From Hericium rajendrae (taxonomy: Eukaryota > Basidiomycota > Agaricomycetes > Russulales > Hericiaceae), in the NCBI GenBank assembly GCA_033439255.1, contig CM065885.1:2294001-2358000 (forward strand): 64,000 nt of DNA. Reading direction: 5' to 3'. Shown in pieces: positions 34,601 through 44,740 of this stretch (position 1 is its first letter; every line of letters begins with the position of its first letter). The notes under the pieces were generated by a model. It worked only from the letters and a program-made list of their open reading frames with translations. It did not search any database and was not told the origin of the DNA. A program made the translations under genes and the position numbers.

Positions 34601-34918
34601 CTCGTAACGAGAGAAGTCGCGTTGCGCGAGATATTCTGGCAGAGGGACGCCGTCCACTTGAATTCTTAAGAACTCGTCGTAGATGGCAGCGGCCTCGGAG
34701 ACGCGTGAAGGGACCGTCGGGGCTTCTTCGTTCGAACCGCCGGAAGCGGCGGAAAGGTCTTGCTGTTCGGGAAGATCGAGGTGAGGAGGGGACTCGCGGG
34801 GGACCACTTCCTCATCCTCAAGCATGTTCTCTTCGATGTGAGGGAGCCCGACGGGGGAAGACGCAGGGGTAGGAGCAGGCGGAGGATCCGCGCGTTCGCT
34901 GCGGGTGCGCGGACCCAT
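31655..34918 (-). CDS. Retroelement gag
   Basis: A long open frame of 1,087 residues starting about 80 bp inside the 5' LTR. The first half is Pro/Gly-rich and disordered. The middle holds a capsid-like region (SYSAVNYFTEIQQYASM, then RQIEFTEMHYRQRRHENES and TDFITRRL). A CCHC zinc knuckle (CKVCGSANHWDKEC) lies near residue 900. The C-terminal end contains the start of a retropepsin domain (RLDSCADITLL), so the protease straddles the gag/pol boundary. Gag packages the element RNA into particles. This is a fossil or resident retroelement gene and not a host gene. Confidence 0.9.
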   Translation of the reverse strand: MGPRTRSERADPPPAPTPASSPVGLPHIEENMLEDEEVVPRESPPHLDLPEQQDLSAASGGSNEEAPTVPSRVSEAAAIYDEFLRIQVDGVPLPEYLAQRDFSRYEKDTIVDLGRRTDGSPRFQLCFSEAMTLNALTDRVQSFLERLFALFPYPVLSTRLAYQIDPNGRLRDVLQGCESPSQVYLNWQGLGYRLQQGARFVEKYRQEFATDQRPDSPASSTVSQVLDRHSSATHSEYLRKVYSAETMKNRLPAHRHRLLSNDPPLSLHAVVPIPQEVLDLDRPPAPSRAEARPVQQTTGSCYSPSQAEVSAVEQELSLQDERTYRGYPSQSRDARNESGEYFEHGLQGRPSSTAPPPPNAQILRRPRQSDVLDGLAQNSRIPGAAELPHTPARAAPISAMPPPFSAGSEQTPACPRTTGWGASDTTDGHAWSAQDASAHFAKMREEAADPDRLVLSASEVEAANPREDQTGYSPARFFASAQGGAPPQGPPPPDPSDRGRRPSPLSRPAGSFPRAPQGSGGAGAPGGPNGPGGPGGPNGPPSGGMGAAWPRGKPNPAGPPPTGPPDGAGPPPPPPPVPYAYPAAHYENRGPRIKEVINPDDLPRWDGSSYSAVNYFTEIQQYASMGGNLPETMGRWLWKRLDDGSSVRRWYMLLSGELKSYMASHYLNWLQGIKTYWLGEKWMQDRQIEFTEMHYRQRRHENESPTDFITRRLTYARMLMGTGLDGAEEVRLVLRTAIPEWHNILYASTIDNVAELMQRVRTLEVQLRTAHKGRGSEMVTKEDVYSIIDRHFRSGRNDTNAPRRPFFNKKRIVANAAVARGHFNDEDDGNFPVSVEDGEEGSDVLAGAPWQEDAFVTDSPFEAFAAEKKCQRPPPKGGYPFPKADQVKSTRKPPSPCKVCGSANHWDKECPHWSYYDARKTANKLEGFEQTYRSAEDEDVYTKAFEALISESISSAYFDLRVLEDDLVRLASFPPEDARPKREAYFARAPLVEEIEDEHFATPPPGGTLSGDFLLESVSPDQRPVTELPRRRFALPGRAAEGVSVLSIPGWVHSRHHSPIDLRLDSCADITLLSEDYYKQLRDPPPI

Positions 34919-34999
34919 TTGGAATAACGAAGTGGGCTAGTAGAATTTGGAAACGAATCCGTCGGCTAGTGGCGAAGGAGTTCCGGATATGTCCACCTT
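34919..34999 (-). other. Retroelement leader between 5' LTR and gag
   Basis: About 80 bp where the primer-binding site should lie. The sequence beside the LTR (minus AAGGTGGACATATCCGG) contains a TGG a few bases in, but I could not assign a tRNA. Confidence 0.4.
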
Positions 35000-35582
35000 T
35001 GTGACACGACGGTCTACAGAAGGTCGGGACTCCTCGCGGGTTCTAACGGACGGCGTGACACCTGAGGTGTAATCGGTACTCGCGTTCGAGCGAGGCACCT
35101 GGACGTGGCTGAGAGAGCGGCCGAGCTCGACTTGGCCTAAGTCTCGCAGCACTCAGAGCGACGCTAGTTCGAAGGCTTCCCTCGACGCTAGTTCGCTCGG
35201 AGGAACAGAGACTCGTAGTCGCATCCTGACAAGGCAACGCTTGGTCGCGTTTGGCTCTGTGGGCGCGCTCTTCGACTTCTCTTTTTGGCAGCTTCGGAGG
35301 AGCGCTTCGATGAGCGCTCGTCGGAAGCGAGGCGGAACGGAAATCGAGAGCGACGAGAAAGAGGAAACGAGACCGGAAACGAAACGAATGAATTCAAGAT
35401 AAGAGCCGATGTGGTCCCAGAAGTAACTATCTGTCTACTATAGTAGGACATAGGCCATAACTTTATTCACTGCAAAGTATCTTTACTAGAAGAGTAGTGT
35501 GAAAGTAACTATCTTATTCAGGCTATAAACAAGCTATAAAAGTAACTATCTTAGTCAGGCTGAAATTAAAAATTTCGAAAAT

Positions 35583-35661
35583 TGCCTGCAACAAGGATTG
35601 AACCTTGAACCTTATGTAAAGGCTTTCCAGAAACTTTGACCACTAGACTAAATGACCTTGT
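35583..35661 (-). ncRNA. tRNA-like (SINE-type) segment in the MITE, minus strand
   Basis: Minus strand: A-box-like TAGTCTAGTGGTCA, then about 40 nt, then B-box-like GGTTCAATCCT. The spacing suits a Pol III promoter. I could not draw a clean anticodon arm, so this is tRNA-derived rather than a working tRNA. Confidence 0.5.
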
Positions 35662-35873
35662 TGTTTGAATAAATTTAGTTACTTTTATACCCAATTCAAC
35701 CCAACTTTTTATCATTTTGAAGCCAGAAAATCACGTTCCCTGCCAACCTACCAACTCCAACCCAACTACCAACCTCAACCAACCCAACTCAGCCCAACCT
35801 CAACTCCAACTCAACCCATCCCAACCTCAACCAGGTGACCTCAAATAAGGCTTTGTTGAAACAATGTTAATTC

Positions 35874-35950
35874 CTTGGTGGTGTAATGGTTAATTGAAAA
35901 AACTTCGAAAATGTTTTCAAAAGGTCATGGGTTCAACTCCTGATATGGCC
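35874..35950 (+). ncRNA. tRNA-like (SINE-type) segment in the MITE, plus strand
   Basis: A-box-like TGGTGTAATGGTTA followed about 40 nt later by B-box-like GGTTCAACTCC. It is convergent with the minus-strand segment at 35,583-35,661. Confidence 0.5.
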
Positions 35951-36361
35951 AGTTTATTTTTGTTTATTTACTGCTAAAGTCACTATAGTTACTTCTATGT
36001 TATTATCTTGATAATAGAACAAAGTTACTATATAGTTACTTTGATACTACTATCAATGTAGTTACTATCTTGTGGCTATTATAGTGAAGATACTTTGCAG
36101 CTCATAAAGTTATGGTGCTTTGTTACTATAGTAGAGATGTTAGTTACTTCAGCAGCCACTACAGTTGAAGATAAGATATCGTCTTCTACCAACAACCAGA
36201 TGACTTTGTACATGCAAGACAAGGTTCAGAGTCCGAAAGCAACTGTACAGTAGGCTAGCCGAGGCGTGGCGGGACTAACGCATCGAGCGCTCGGCGCCGC
36301 TCCCGGCCCGGGCGCTCCGAGAACTCGCTTCGGGCGTCCTCCGCTCCTGCGATCCGCTACA

Positions 36362-36366
36362 TCACG
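36362..36366. repeat. Target-site duplication of the LTR element, right
   Basis: TCACG, directly after the right LTR end. The sequence then continues as mirrored accessory gene 2. Confidence 0.9.
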
Positions 36367-36548
36367 TTCATTTGCTGGAAACATGAGCCATGTCATATAT
36401 CCCAAGACATGCATTATTTTCAAGTCGAGTACGATGAGTTCTACGTGTTTACTAAGAAGTCGACGCGCGTTGCGCTCAGTGTGAGCAGCTTGTCTAGACA
36501 TACGAGGCGTACGTGGGCGGCGTGCCCAGAGATAGGTATTTAATTGGT

Positions 36549-37207
36549 GGAAAGAGACCGCATGGTCAACACAGGCGGCGCAAGGTCCAACGTGGATGTC
36601 GCAAATGCGGAGGTATGCATGCTCCCCCCAAACATCCGTAGATGTGTGAGGAGCTGCGTGCCGCATTTGGCGTCCAGGTCATGCGCACGCCGACAGACGG
36701 TACTGCGCCGCCGCCGCTGCCCTGGCCCGCTCTCCAGCACGATCACCGGCCCGTTATGCCTGTTGCGCTGCACACCACCTCTGCCGCCCACTCTTTGTCC
36801 CATTGGTGGTGTTGGTGTGTCGACGTCGACAGCCGTGGGGGTCGACATGGCGCCGCTGCTTCCAGTGGCGGGCGTTCGGTGCTGCGGGGGTAGTGACGCG
36901 CGGGGTGGTCATCGCGGAAGAATGCACTGTGACGTACTGCCGCGACGAGTCTTGACGGCGACGTGCAGTTGGTAGGGTTGATGACGAGCGCAGGCACCTC
37001 GATGTCGAGCACAGGGTCGTACGACGACGCGAAGCCCGCCGTGCGGCTCGCACGTGGCCTTGAGGCGGCGTGGCAGGGAAGGCTCCCAAGTGATGGGCTG
37101 GAGCTTCGGCATGAAGCAGTGCGAGCTGGCACACAGACGAGGCGGGGGGGCCATGCAGCTCATGGGCGGCGTATGCCTACCTGACGCGTGAGGAGCAGAA
37201 GGGCGAA
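36549..37207. other. Unassigned stretch of E, right arm
   Basis: Mirror of 7,366-8,031. No gene recognised. Comparing the two arms here gives about ten differences in 400 bp by eye, nearly all transitions at CpG. Confidence 0.4.
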
Positions 37208-38377
37208 GCAGATCTGATTCCTTGTCGCGCGAATGCACGATCCGGATTCCACCGCGTGCGACATCCCAGAAGCAGATGTGGAACCTGCGGAACTCGTTGC
37301 CTGCATCCCCACCATGCTCATCAGTCATGAAGCAAGCAAGAAGCCCATCTGCGTGACGCACCGATCACGAAGAACAATCCGGACAGCTTGACTGGGCACT
37401 CGATCGAAGGCAGGCAATCCTTAATCAGGTGCGAGGCAGAAGGACAACGCGACTTGCGTCGGTTAGTGGATGTTCGTCTTCAGGATGTGCCTATGCAGCC
37501 ACGTTAGTGCCGGATGCAAACGAAGAAGAGAACGAGAGACGCACTTGTTGAAGATCAAGGAGCTCTCGAGCACCTGCACCTTGTGCTTGTTCGGCACGGT
37601 GCGGCGGATGCGATCGTACGGTTCCTGGTCCGTGAGTGGTGCCGTTGTGGAGATGGAGCCTGTGGAGCGGAAGGTGTCCAGGCGGTAGCAGTTCTCGGGC
37701 GTCGCACCGTCAAGGAACATCGTGTCGATCCTGATGGGCGGAACGACACGAGTACGTTAGAATGGAGACAAGAAACGCACCGCGTCTCGCAGGTCGCGCC
37801 AGGCCCGGAGCTGGTCGTGCGCGTGAGACCGGGCTGGGATGTGTGGATGAACGTCGTGCCTTTCTTCTTATCAATGCGCTCGAGATCGAAGAGGAGCTGT
37901 GAGGGATCGTGCTTCGCGTAGGCGAGGACCTTCGCGCCGAAGAGCGCGAGGATGTGGTCGGAGATGACCTCGGTCGACTCATTGCGGGGGTAGGTGTCGT
38001 CGATACCCAGGTGCACTACCATGCGACTCGTCGGGCACGAGCTCGCGCGGGATGTCGATGAAGCCCTGCGAATGAACGTGTTAGCGGCAGAATGAGATCT
38101 GGGAAACGACAGCCGGCGGCTATTTCACCGATGACGACGAATGACTCACCTTTGCAGCTACAACGTTCTGCACCTTCGCGTGCCGCTCATCCTTTCCCGT
38201 GAACACGGGCGTTGTGTAGCCCGGGAGGTTCTTGATGCGACGCAGAGACGTGTCGCTGGCCGAGCGCGACGATGTCTCTGCGTTGTACAGGCCCTTGGGC
38301 TGCCCCGGCACCGCCAGATGGGCTTTGGCCGGGTCAGCGAGCGGGCTGGGTGTGGCTGAGATGGGCGCGATGGACAT
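37208..38377 (-). pseudogene. Captured NAD-specific glutamate dehydrogenase fragment, right arm
   Basis: Mirror copy of 2,878-7,365 without the 3.3-kb insertion. The peptides MVVHLGIDDTYPRNESTEV and ATCETR are readable straight through. It has the same internal deletion (STGSISTTA directly followed by PLTDQEPYDRIRRTV) and the same truncated end, so capture and decay began before the palindrome formed. Most base differences from the left arm are C/T or G/A changes at CpG sites. Confidence 0.85.
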
Positions 38378-38789
38378 GATGGCAGACGATGGAAGAGATG
38401 GACGGGCTAGAGCATATCAATCGTGGTTTTCTGGTGGCCTGAAGAAACTCACCCGACGTGCGAGCACGAGGAGATGTCATTATTTGCAAGTGGATGCCCG
38501 CAACAGAACGCGAGTGCGCAATGAGGCTACGAGACGCGTAGCACGTGACTGATGCGTCTAGCACTAGGACACGTCGCAGCGACCTTGATTGTTTATTCAA
38601 AACGCTGATGCCCGCCGTCAACAACCCAAACAACCACGACCTCGGCAGCCCGTCTCTTTCACTCCCATAACCCTCGCTCAACTGTCTTGTTTTCTCCTTT
38701 CCTTTCATTCCTTCTGCATGACCTACTGCGGCGACAAGACAATCGGTGCTCGCTCGGGCCCTGCCAATCAGGTGAGTCTTTGTTGGGCT

Positions 38790-39085
38790 GGCCCCGAAGA
38801 GATCGTCAGGCGGGATGGCGGACAGGGGTGCTGCAGCGAGCTCGTGCGCCCCGGTGGTCCGACTCCTCGCCTGGTTCGACGCTTGGACGGGTCTCGCCAG
38901 GCCCCGAAGAGATCGTCGAGCAGGACGGTGCGTGCGGGCGTCGCGTCGCGACACGGCCAATCGACGACGACGATGGCCGCGTCGACCCATTCAGAGCGCG
39001 CCCGGGGGTCCAAGTCCCCACCCCGCTCGACGCTTGGACGGGTCTCGCCAGGCCCCGAAGAGATCGTCGAGCAGGGCAGCGCACG
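38790..39085. repeat. 151-bp tandem repeat, right arm (one unit fewer)
   Basis: The reverse-complement phrase CCCCGAAGAGATCGTC occurs near 38,793, 38,910 and 39,061. The last two are 151 bp apart. Compared with the left arm one full unit is absent. Confidence 0.75.
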
Positions 39086-39314
39086 CGGGTCTTGCTGCGC
39101 AGGGCAGCGAGCCGATGATGGCTGCGTGGATCCATTCAACGCCCCGCCCACGGATTCACGTTATCGGGGGACTACGCCTTTCCTAACCACTTGCCCACAG
39201 GTCCTTACCGAAAGTCACTCACATCCACTTGAAGCAGCTTCACGGGTAGGCTTCACGCTCTGAATCCTCGCCTCTGACTCACGGTCTTTCCGGCACCACG
39301 CGTCCGCGCACAGA

Positions 39315-41070
39315 ATGGATTCAATTCAAACCCAAGTTGCGATTTGGCCCCTCCTTAATCGTGCGCTGGACGTGGAAGAAGCATGTGCCGACGAGGTCTC
39401 CACCGTCGACATTCAGGAAGCCACTCCTAACAGCCACAGCTCCTCCAGCCCGGATGAGCCTGCGCCCCACCTCGACGACGATCAGCCTACTTTGCTTTAC
39501 GCCTACATGCAGTTTAGCTCGGTGCCGTCCCCCTGGCCTCTGTCCCTACCCCGCGGGGGTCCTGTGTTGCCTGCATCCTCTGCTAACAGGCCTTCACCAT
39601 CACCCGCATGTCTTTCTGATGAGCTGGCCGCTTACCCTGATTCCCCTGGATGTGCACCCCCTGCCGACACCCATTTATCTGACGACCCAGTCGCTGCCGC
39701 AGGGCATGTTGACGACAATTCACCAGGCGGCAAGGATATGGTCGCGCCGCAAGACAAGCCTGAGATGAGAACCAGGAAACCTACCACGGATGCCAGCAAG
39801 GCCGGGACAGCTGCTCGATGGCGGGTGAAAAGGGAAGCTGAGCGCTGAGAACGTGGGCCATTTGGCTACAAGCCAAAGGCCGACATGTGCAGAAAGCATG
39901 GACCGCCGGAAGTTATCGATGTCGCGGCCTCAGCAAGCCAGTTCCCCGTGACGCAAAACGCTTATGTGGCCATGCCGCAGGAACGTGGCGAAGAGGTACT
40001 CACTGTCCAACAGCTGGTGGCTCTAGGCTTGGAAATTAAGCCGTGGGATGGCAGGTGAGTGTACGATTTACTTGCTTTCATACCGAAACTCACATCATAC
40101 ATGTCTTAGGTCAAGGCGCATGGTGCGGGACCTCGAGAAGTTCGGCATCTCATACCTCTTAGGCCAGCCGGATGATCCCGACTGGCCCGCTGTCATTGAA
40201 GACGCGAAACGAGAGCTAGAACAGGCCCGTCGTGATGGGGACTTCAAGTCAGGAGGACAATCCAAGCGCGGTCAATTCCCTGCTCTAGTTGCAGGTGTCA
40301 CGCACTCGGAGTGGAAGAATAAAAAGGTGAGCCCCTTGCATGCGACGCAGAAGCTCGGTGCTGATAGCATACAGGAACCAGGATATCGTGCCAACACCCC
40401 CAAGAATCAAGAGATCATTGATCGTCTTGTCAAGAGTCCATCTTTGTCGCGGATAGCCAGCTTCGGAAGTGGTGTGTTTCATCCAATATATCACATTTCT
40501 CACATCTAATTCAGCGTACTTGTTAGCATCCCTGGCCTATTGCGCCCCCAAGGTCTACAAACATTATGCAGATAACTTGGAGCCACTCTACCAACGTTAC
40601 GGCCTTCATCTGTTATATGAAGGCAGTATTTTTCCATCTGCCAACTTCAATCTGGGCCCGCAAGCCTGCACTGTTATACACGCGGATATCTCGCAATGTT
40701 CCTTATGGATTCTGTCAGATTACTGCTCTCGGTGACTACGATCCCAAACAGGGTGGCCATTTTATTTTTTGGGACCTTGGCTTCGCCATAGAGTTCCCCC
40801 CTGGATCCTCCATCCTAGTTCCATCTGCTTGTGTACGGCACGGAAACACAGCAATCCAACCAGGGAGACTAGATATTCTTTTACTCAATATTGTCCTGGC
40901 CCATTGATCCAGTGGGTGCGCTGTGGCTATCGTCCAGTAAAGGACCTTACTGCAGCTCAGAAGGAGCAAATTGATGGACCAAAGGATGCACGTCGACGGA
41001 AGTGTTTGAACTTTTTTCCAAGTATGATGATCTTGTTGCTGATCGTCGTCAGGTCTTTGGTGTTAGTTAA
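39315..41070 (+). pseudogene. TET/JBP-like 2-oxoglutarate/Fe(II) dioxygenase, right-arm copy
   Basis: Mirror copy of the gene at 54-1,789, beginning MDSIQTQVAIWPLL and ending at the stop at 41,068. It keeps the 22 bp missing from the left copy. Its reading frame there runs RWRVKREAER, stop, ERGPFGYKPK, where relatives have a continuous basic stretch. A single G is missing in the run before the GETRYSF motif at about 40,866, so the frame changes again. With the shared change after the HAD motif this gives three lesions. The gene converges on the transposase (-), separated by about 220 bp, and lies inside element E. That fits an accessory gene of the transposon rather than a host gene. Confidence 0.7.
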
Positions 41071-41291
41071 ATTTGCTTATGATCTTATATTAGATATGTT
41101 ACCCTCATAGCTTTCTTGTCCTTTCTTGTCATATTTATGCTATGCTTTTATATACTGTCACACTGTGAGTTTAGCAACTAAATAGATAAATTAGAGAGCT
41201 GTTATAAGTGTTGTTCTGGTCAAATGATAAGAACATAGATCAGATGTTTGATGACCTTAAAATAGGCTAGTATATATTGCAAAAAATATGT
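41071..41291. other. Gap between dioxygenase gene and transposase
   Basis: About 220 bp, AT-rich, between two convergent genes. The palindrome with the left arm can be followed to 41,123, which pairs with base 1. Confidence 0.5.
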
Positions 41292-44200
41292 TTATTCCTC
41301 TGGAACATCTTCCCCTCTGACTTTATATACAATATCTAAGCCCATTCGTTCTACTACAAAATATCTATTCTGCCAAGTTGGTTCACTGGTATGAGGCACC
41401 ATGCCTACAACTGATGCTATTGTCTGTACATCAATAACTCTCATAGCCTCAGCACCTTGATACTGGCAAGACCAGACTGTTCCAAAAGAAGCTTCAAGTA
41501 AATTAGCATCTGGTAAAGTATAAAGAGAAACCATGGCTAAAGTTTTCATCTCTTGACCAATTTTCCATTGATAATAATATTGCACTTCACCAAAACGCCA
41601 ATGTCCATCTAGATAAGTCTAAACAATTATAATTAGCTGAGAAAGAAATCAATGATAAAAAAAAATGAGATCTTACTTTGACATTTCTAGCCATTCTAAG
41701 TTTGCGCTGCTCAAGTTTCTGTTCCTTCCACAGAGAACGGGCCACTTGTCCATTAGGAAGACGAAGACGAGCCCACTTCATGTGATAAATCTGTTGAGGA
41801 ATAATCACATCTAAATGTTCATCTGCCTGCAATTGCTCCAAATAGGCCAAATGAGCCTCAGCCTCATATCCATCCACCTTGCGTGGGGCCTTGTCTCGAG
41901 CTCAAAGAAGAACAAAGTTGTTAGGCAATGGCTCTGAACCTTGAGGAAAAGGTGACTTTTGTGGCTCCAAATTGGGTATCATAGCATGAAGTGCATTGAC
42001 CTGAGCTCGAATGATACCTCGTTGAGAAAGATTGGCAAATGGATTGGAAGATTGTCGAATTTCTCGTCCCAAGTCTCCAATAATGCGCTCCATGGGCCAT
42101 TGGCTAGTCAAAGCAAGTAATCCCACATGGATACTCTCAGGCACAGCATGACGCATCTGATGAATGCTTTGACAACAGAAGTGAATGCGAGAAGTCAAGC
42201 GCTGATAATAAAGAAGCTCAAATTCATCACAGTACTCAAGAAGTACTTTTTTGGCCAAGGCAAGCTCTTCAGGGATAATGGAATGCTGAAGAAGAAGTCG
42301 AACACCAAGAACAAGCTTGCAGAAGTTGCGCCAATACTTGTCGGGAAGGATTTTATAGAGCATGGCAGGGCAGTAGCCATAGATATAGGTTTGAAACTCC
42401 CAAGCCTTATAACCACTGTGTATCTTGTCAGCAGGATTTCGTGGAGGTCGCTCAAAGGATCCAGGAAGATAAGGTGTGGCATCTTCTACTGCTTTCCCAT
42501 GAGTGATCCAAGTATCTCCTGTCAAAACAACCCAATCCCAAGTTGATTTGTCATCATTACGATCACATTCCAGGGTTCCTCGCCACAAAGCTATCTTCAA
42601 GTCAGGAATGTTGAGAGTGGGTAAATGCATTGAGTCTCCACAAAAAAGAATAGGAATTTCCAGTCTGTGATCATCAGAGAGGCCACTAAAAATGGTAGGC
42701 TTGCAGATACCCGACTCAAGACGACGGCGGCGAAACTCGCGCAGATCAAATGAAGCCACCACATTTTTCAAATTGTCCTTGTAGCTAACAGAGAAATTAT
42801 AAGCATCTAATCATATCAGAATTAAATAAATCTGTACCGCTTGGAAATCTCCTCAGGAGTCTCATTGAATGAGTGCAATGTTACATCAGGATGAGAACAT
42901 CCTTCCACAGCATAGTTGTCAGGCTTGAGATGAACAGGATAGTATTGTGATCCTTGGGGTTTACGACGACCTTGAAGTGGACAATAGTATCTGCAACCCA
43001 TGCCTCCAAGATGTCCCACTCGACCAGCTAGCATTGACATAGCAGGAGTATCGGCACTAGCATATGCAAGAAATGGACGATCTATGATCTGTCTGCCTTT
43101 TGCTGCATCCCAGACCTGCAAACCCTCCCTCTGAAGTGCTGCCAGATGACGGAGCCCTGGAAAGATGAAGGAATCAAGATTCTTGGGTTTGTGAGGTCCA
43201 GGAATAAATCCACCTGGAAGGATGTGTTGTTTTTTGTAGCGGAGATCAGGAGAAAGGTCAAGAAGAATCCAGATGTAAATCCAGCAGTCAGACTGCTTGC
43301 TCTGATACAGCTGAGCACCATCAATTGAGAAGTACAGCACGGTGTTATCAGACGTGATTCGACCCTTCTGCATTGCTCGCAGCAAATCTGTACCATGACA
43401 CAGATCGTTGTAGACAGCTATTCGCTGCGTGCGGCGAATCTCGTCCAAGATATCTGTCATGCGATGATGTCGATACTGCATGTTATGAGCCATTTCTGGT
43501 GTACGCCGTCGAGCCTGGAGCTGTGGGCCGAGAGGAATAGTATGAAATTGCTGACGTGCGACCTTTGCCCCATTTGCACGCAGCTTGTTCTGGTCGTAAC
43601 GCAACTCGCCACAAATGGGACAGGTGTCCTTGTCTTGAAAGGGACCTGTATACGCCATGCAACTATTGATACACATATGATGGACAATAGGCACTACGCC
43701 ACTAAGTTCGGCTATGCGACGCTTGACCTGGTCATAGGAAAGAAGCTGAAGTCCAGCTGGTCCAGCATGGGTGAAGCATTGAGCAAAGACTGCAAATGCA
43801 GCACGGATCCGATTGTATGAGTCCTGGGAAGCGTTGCTCAACGCAAGGAAAATGCAGATAGAGAAGCGGAGAACGGGATCATCGTCAAGGTTGGGGGGGT
43901 CGCGCAGTGGGTTTTGCAGACGTTTGAGGGTATCCGGCGGTAGATTGTCGTCTTTGAGTGATGCCGTCTGCATCAGACGTATGAACTCCTGAGCGGTCCG
44001 AACATCTTCAATTCTCGAAGAGATATCCTCCATGGACTGGCCGCAAGCATCCAGCTCTAGCAAAGAAGTGTCGTCGCGCACATCAGGCGCCATGGGTGCA
44101 GGTGCGGGTGGAACTATTAAGGGAGCCCGCGGTGCATCGAGGTCAGCAATGCTGCCAGGATCCAAGTTTGTCCGCTGAACGGGGCCGTCTCCAGGCTCTT

Positions 44201-44740
44201 CGACGTCAGGCCCAGGATCATCAGCAGCCTGCGGACCTGTCTCAGTATCAGGTGTGGGAAACGGGGAGTTGGAGCGAGTGCCAGGGCCCGCGATAACAGA
44301 GGACGTTGGACCGGGGGAATGGGGAGTACCAGGGCGGCTACGCGCAGCGAGATCCACATCTAATGTTGGCGATTGAGGGCCCTACGGAAGCATCAGCATT
44401 GACATGGACAGAAGGACATGGGAGAAGCATGCACCATGTCTGGACCGGAGTCCTCTTCAACATCCAGCCTCCACTGCTTCGAGCCACTCAACGCTTTATC
44501 AGCACCCTCCTCGCCCGCATCGCCTGGTAGCCTTGAATGTTTTCGCGAGCTGGGCACAGCGCCCAATCGGGAAGAGCTCGCGGAAGGCGCCAACTCTCCT
44601 CGAGCAGCGAGAAACTCGGCCAAAGGCGTGACCGAGTTACGATGCGGTGCATGTAGGTTGAAAGTACGGCGAGTGACGGGAGTGGGCACCCCTCGGCAGT
44701 ATTTCTCGCAATTGCATAGGTGGTCCTGCTGTGAGGCCAT
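41292..44740 (-). pseudogene. Plavaka-type (Tnp2/CACTA-related) transposase of E
   Basis: Four exons: about 44,740-44,418, 44,365-42,836, 42,786-41,679 and 41,620-41,292, with introns of about 50 bp ending in CAACATTAG, CTCTGTTAG and TTGTTTAG. The N-terminus has the zinc-finger-like CNCEKYCRGVPTPVTRRTF, HAPHR block typical of mushroom Plavaka transposases. The core has YFSIDGAQLYQSKQSDCWIY, then ILPGGFIPGPHKPKNLDSF, AGRVGHLGGMGCRYYCPLQG, HSGYKAWEFQTYIYGYCPA and PMERIIGDLGREIRQSSNPF. The C-terminus reads GTVWSCQYQG and VIDVQTIASVVGMVP. It would cut and join the element ends. One in-frame TGA at about 41,902 sits between NNFVLL and ARDKAPR, where relatives have Arg, so a C-to-T change of CGA is likely. 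Otherwise the gene looks whole. Confidence 0.9.

Larger units (their letters stand above)
35404..36167. mobile_element. 764-bp MITE with 8-bp target duplication, inside the 5' LTR
   Basis: Flanked by AAGATAAG (35,396-35,403 and 36,168-36,175). The left LTR has the site once. The ends form an imperfect inverted repeat of about 85 bp that shares AGAAGTAACT, CTACTATAGTA, CATAACTTTAT and TGCAAAGTATCTT. The 8-bp duplication fits a hAT-like MITE. No coding capacity. The interior holds two tRNA-like segments and a CCAACCTCAACC-rich tract. Confidence 0.85.
17357..36361 (-). mobile_element. Nested Ty3/Gypsy LTR retroelement (chromovirus), with three later insertions
   Basis: A 19-kb element on the minus strand inserted in accessory gene 2 of E. 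The 5-bp target duplication TCACG is at 17,352-17,356 and 36,362-36,366, and the left arm of the palindrome shows the uninterrupted site at about 8,215. LTRs begin TG and end CA. Order in element sense: LTR (36,361-35,000), gag, pol with C-terminal chromodomain, an extra 3' coding region, LTR (17,946-17,357). Two 3-kb TIR elements lie in the 3' coding region and a MITE lies in the right LTR. About three differences per 590 bp between LTRs, by eye, mean a young insertion. gag and pol look largely whole. The 3' region is broken by the insertions. Confidence 0.95.
35000..36361 (-). repeat. 5' LTR (right), carrying a 764-bp MITE
   Basis: Same sequence as 17,357-17,946, split at AAGATAAG by the insertion 35,404-36,167. 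Without the insertion and its 8-bp duplication the LTR is 590 bp. I see about three transitions against the left LTR. Confidence 0.95.

Noticed and set aside
35583-35950. Functional tRNA genes
   Set aside because: A and B boxes are good but no clean cloverleaf with anticodon arm could be drawn, and both sit inside a MITE.
1-41123. Palindrome as a pure assembly or read-chimera artefact
   Set aside because: The arms differ by two large insertions, a repeat unit, a 22-bp indel and many CpG substitutions. A missed-adapter chimera would give near-identical arms. Two haplotypes of a dikaryon joined wrongly remains possible and is why raw reads should be checked.
41292-44740. KDZ (Kyakuja/Dileera/Zisupton) transposase, expected with a TET/JBP gene
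   Set aside because: Conserved blocks (CNCEKYC, GRVGHLGGMGCRYYC, GTVWSC..IDV) are those of the Plavaka/Tnp2 group. No KDZ signature seen.
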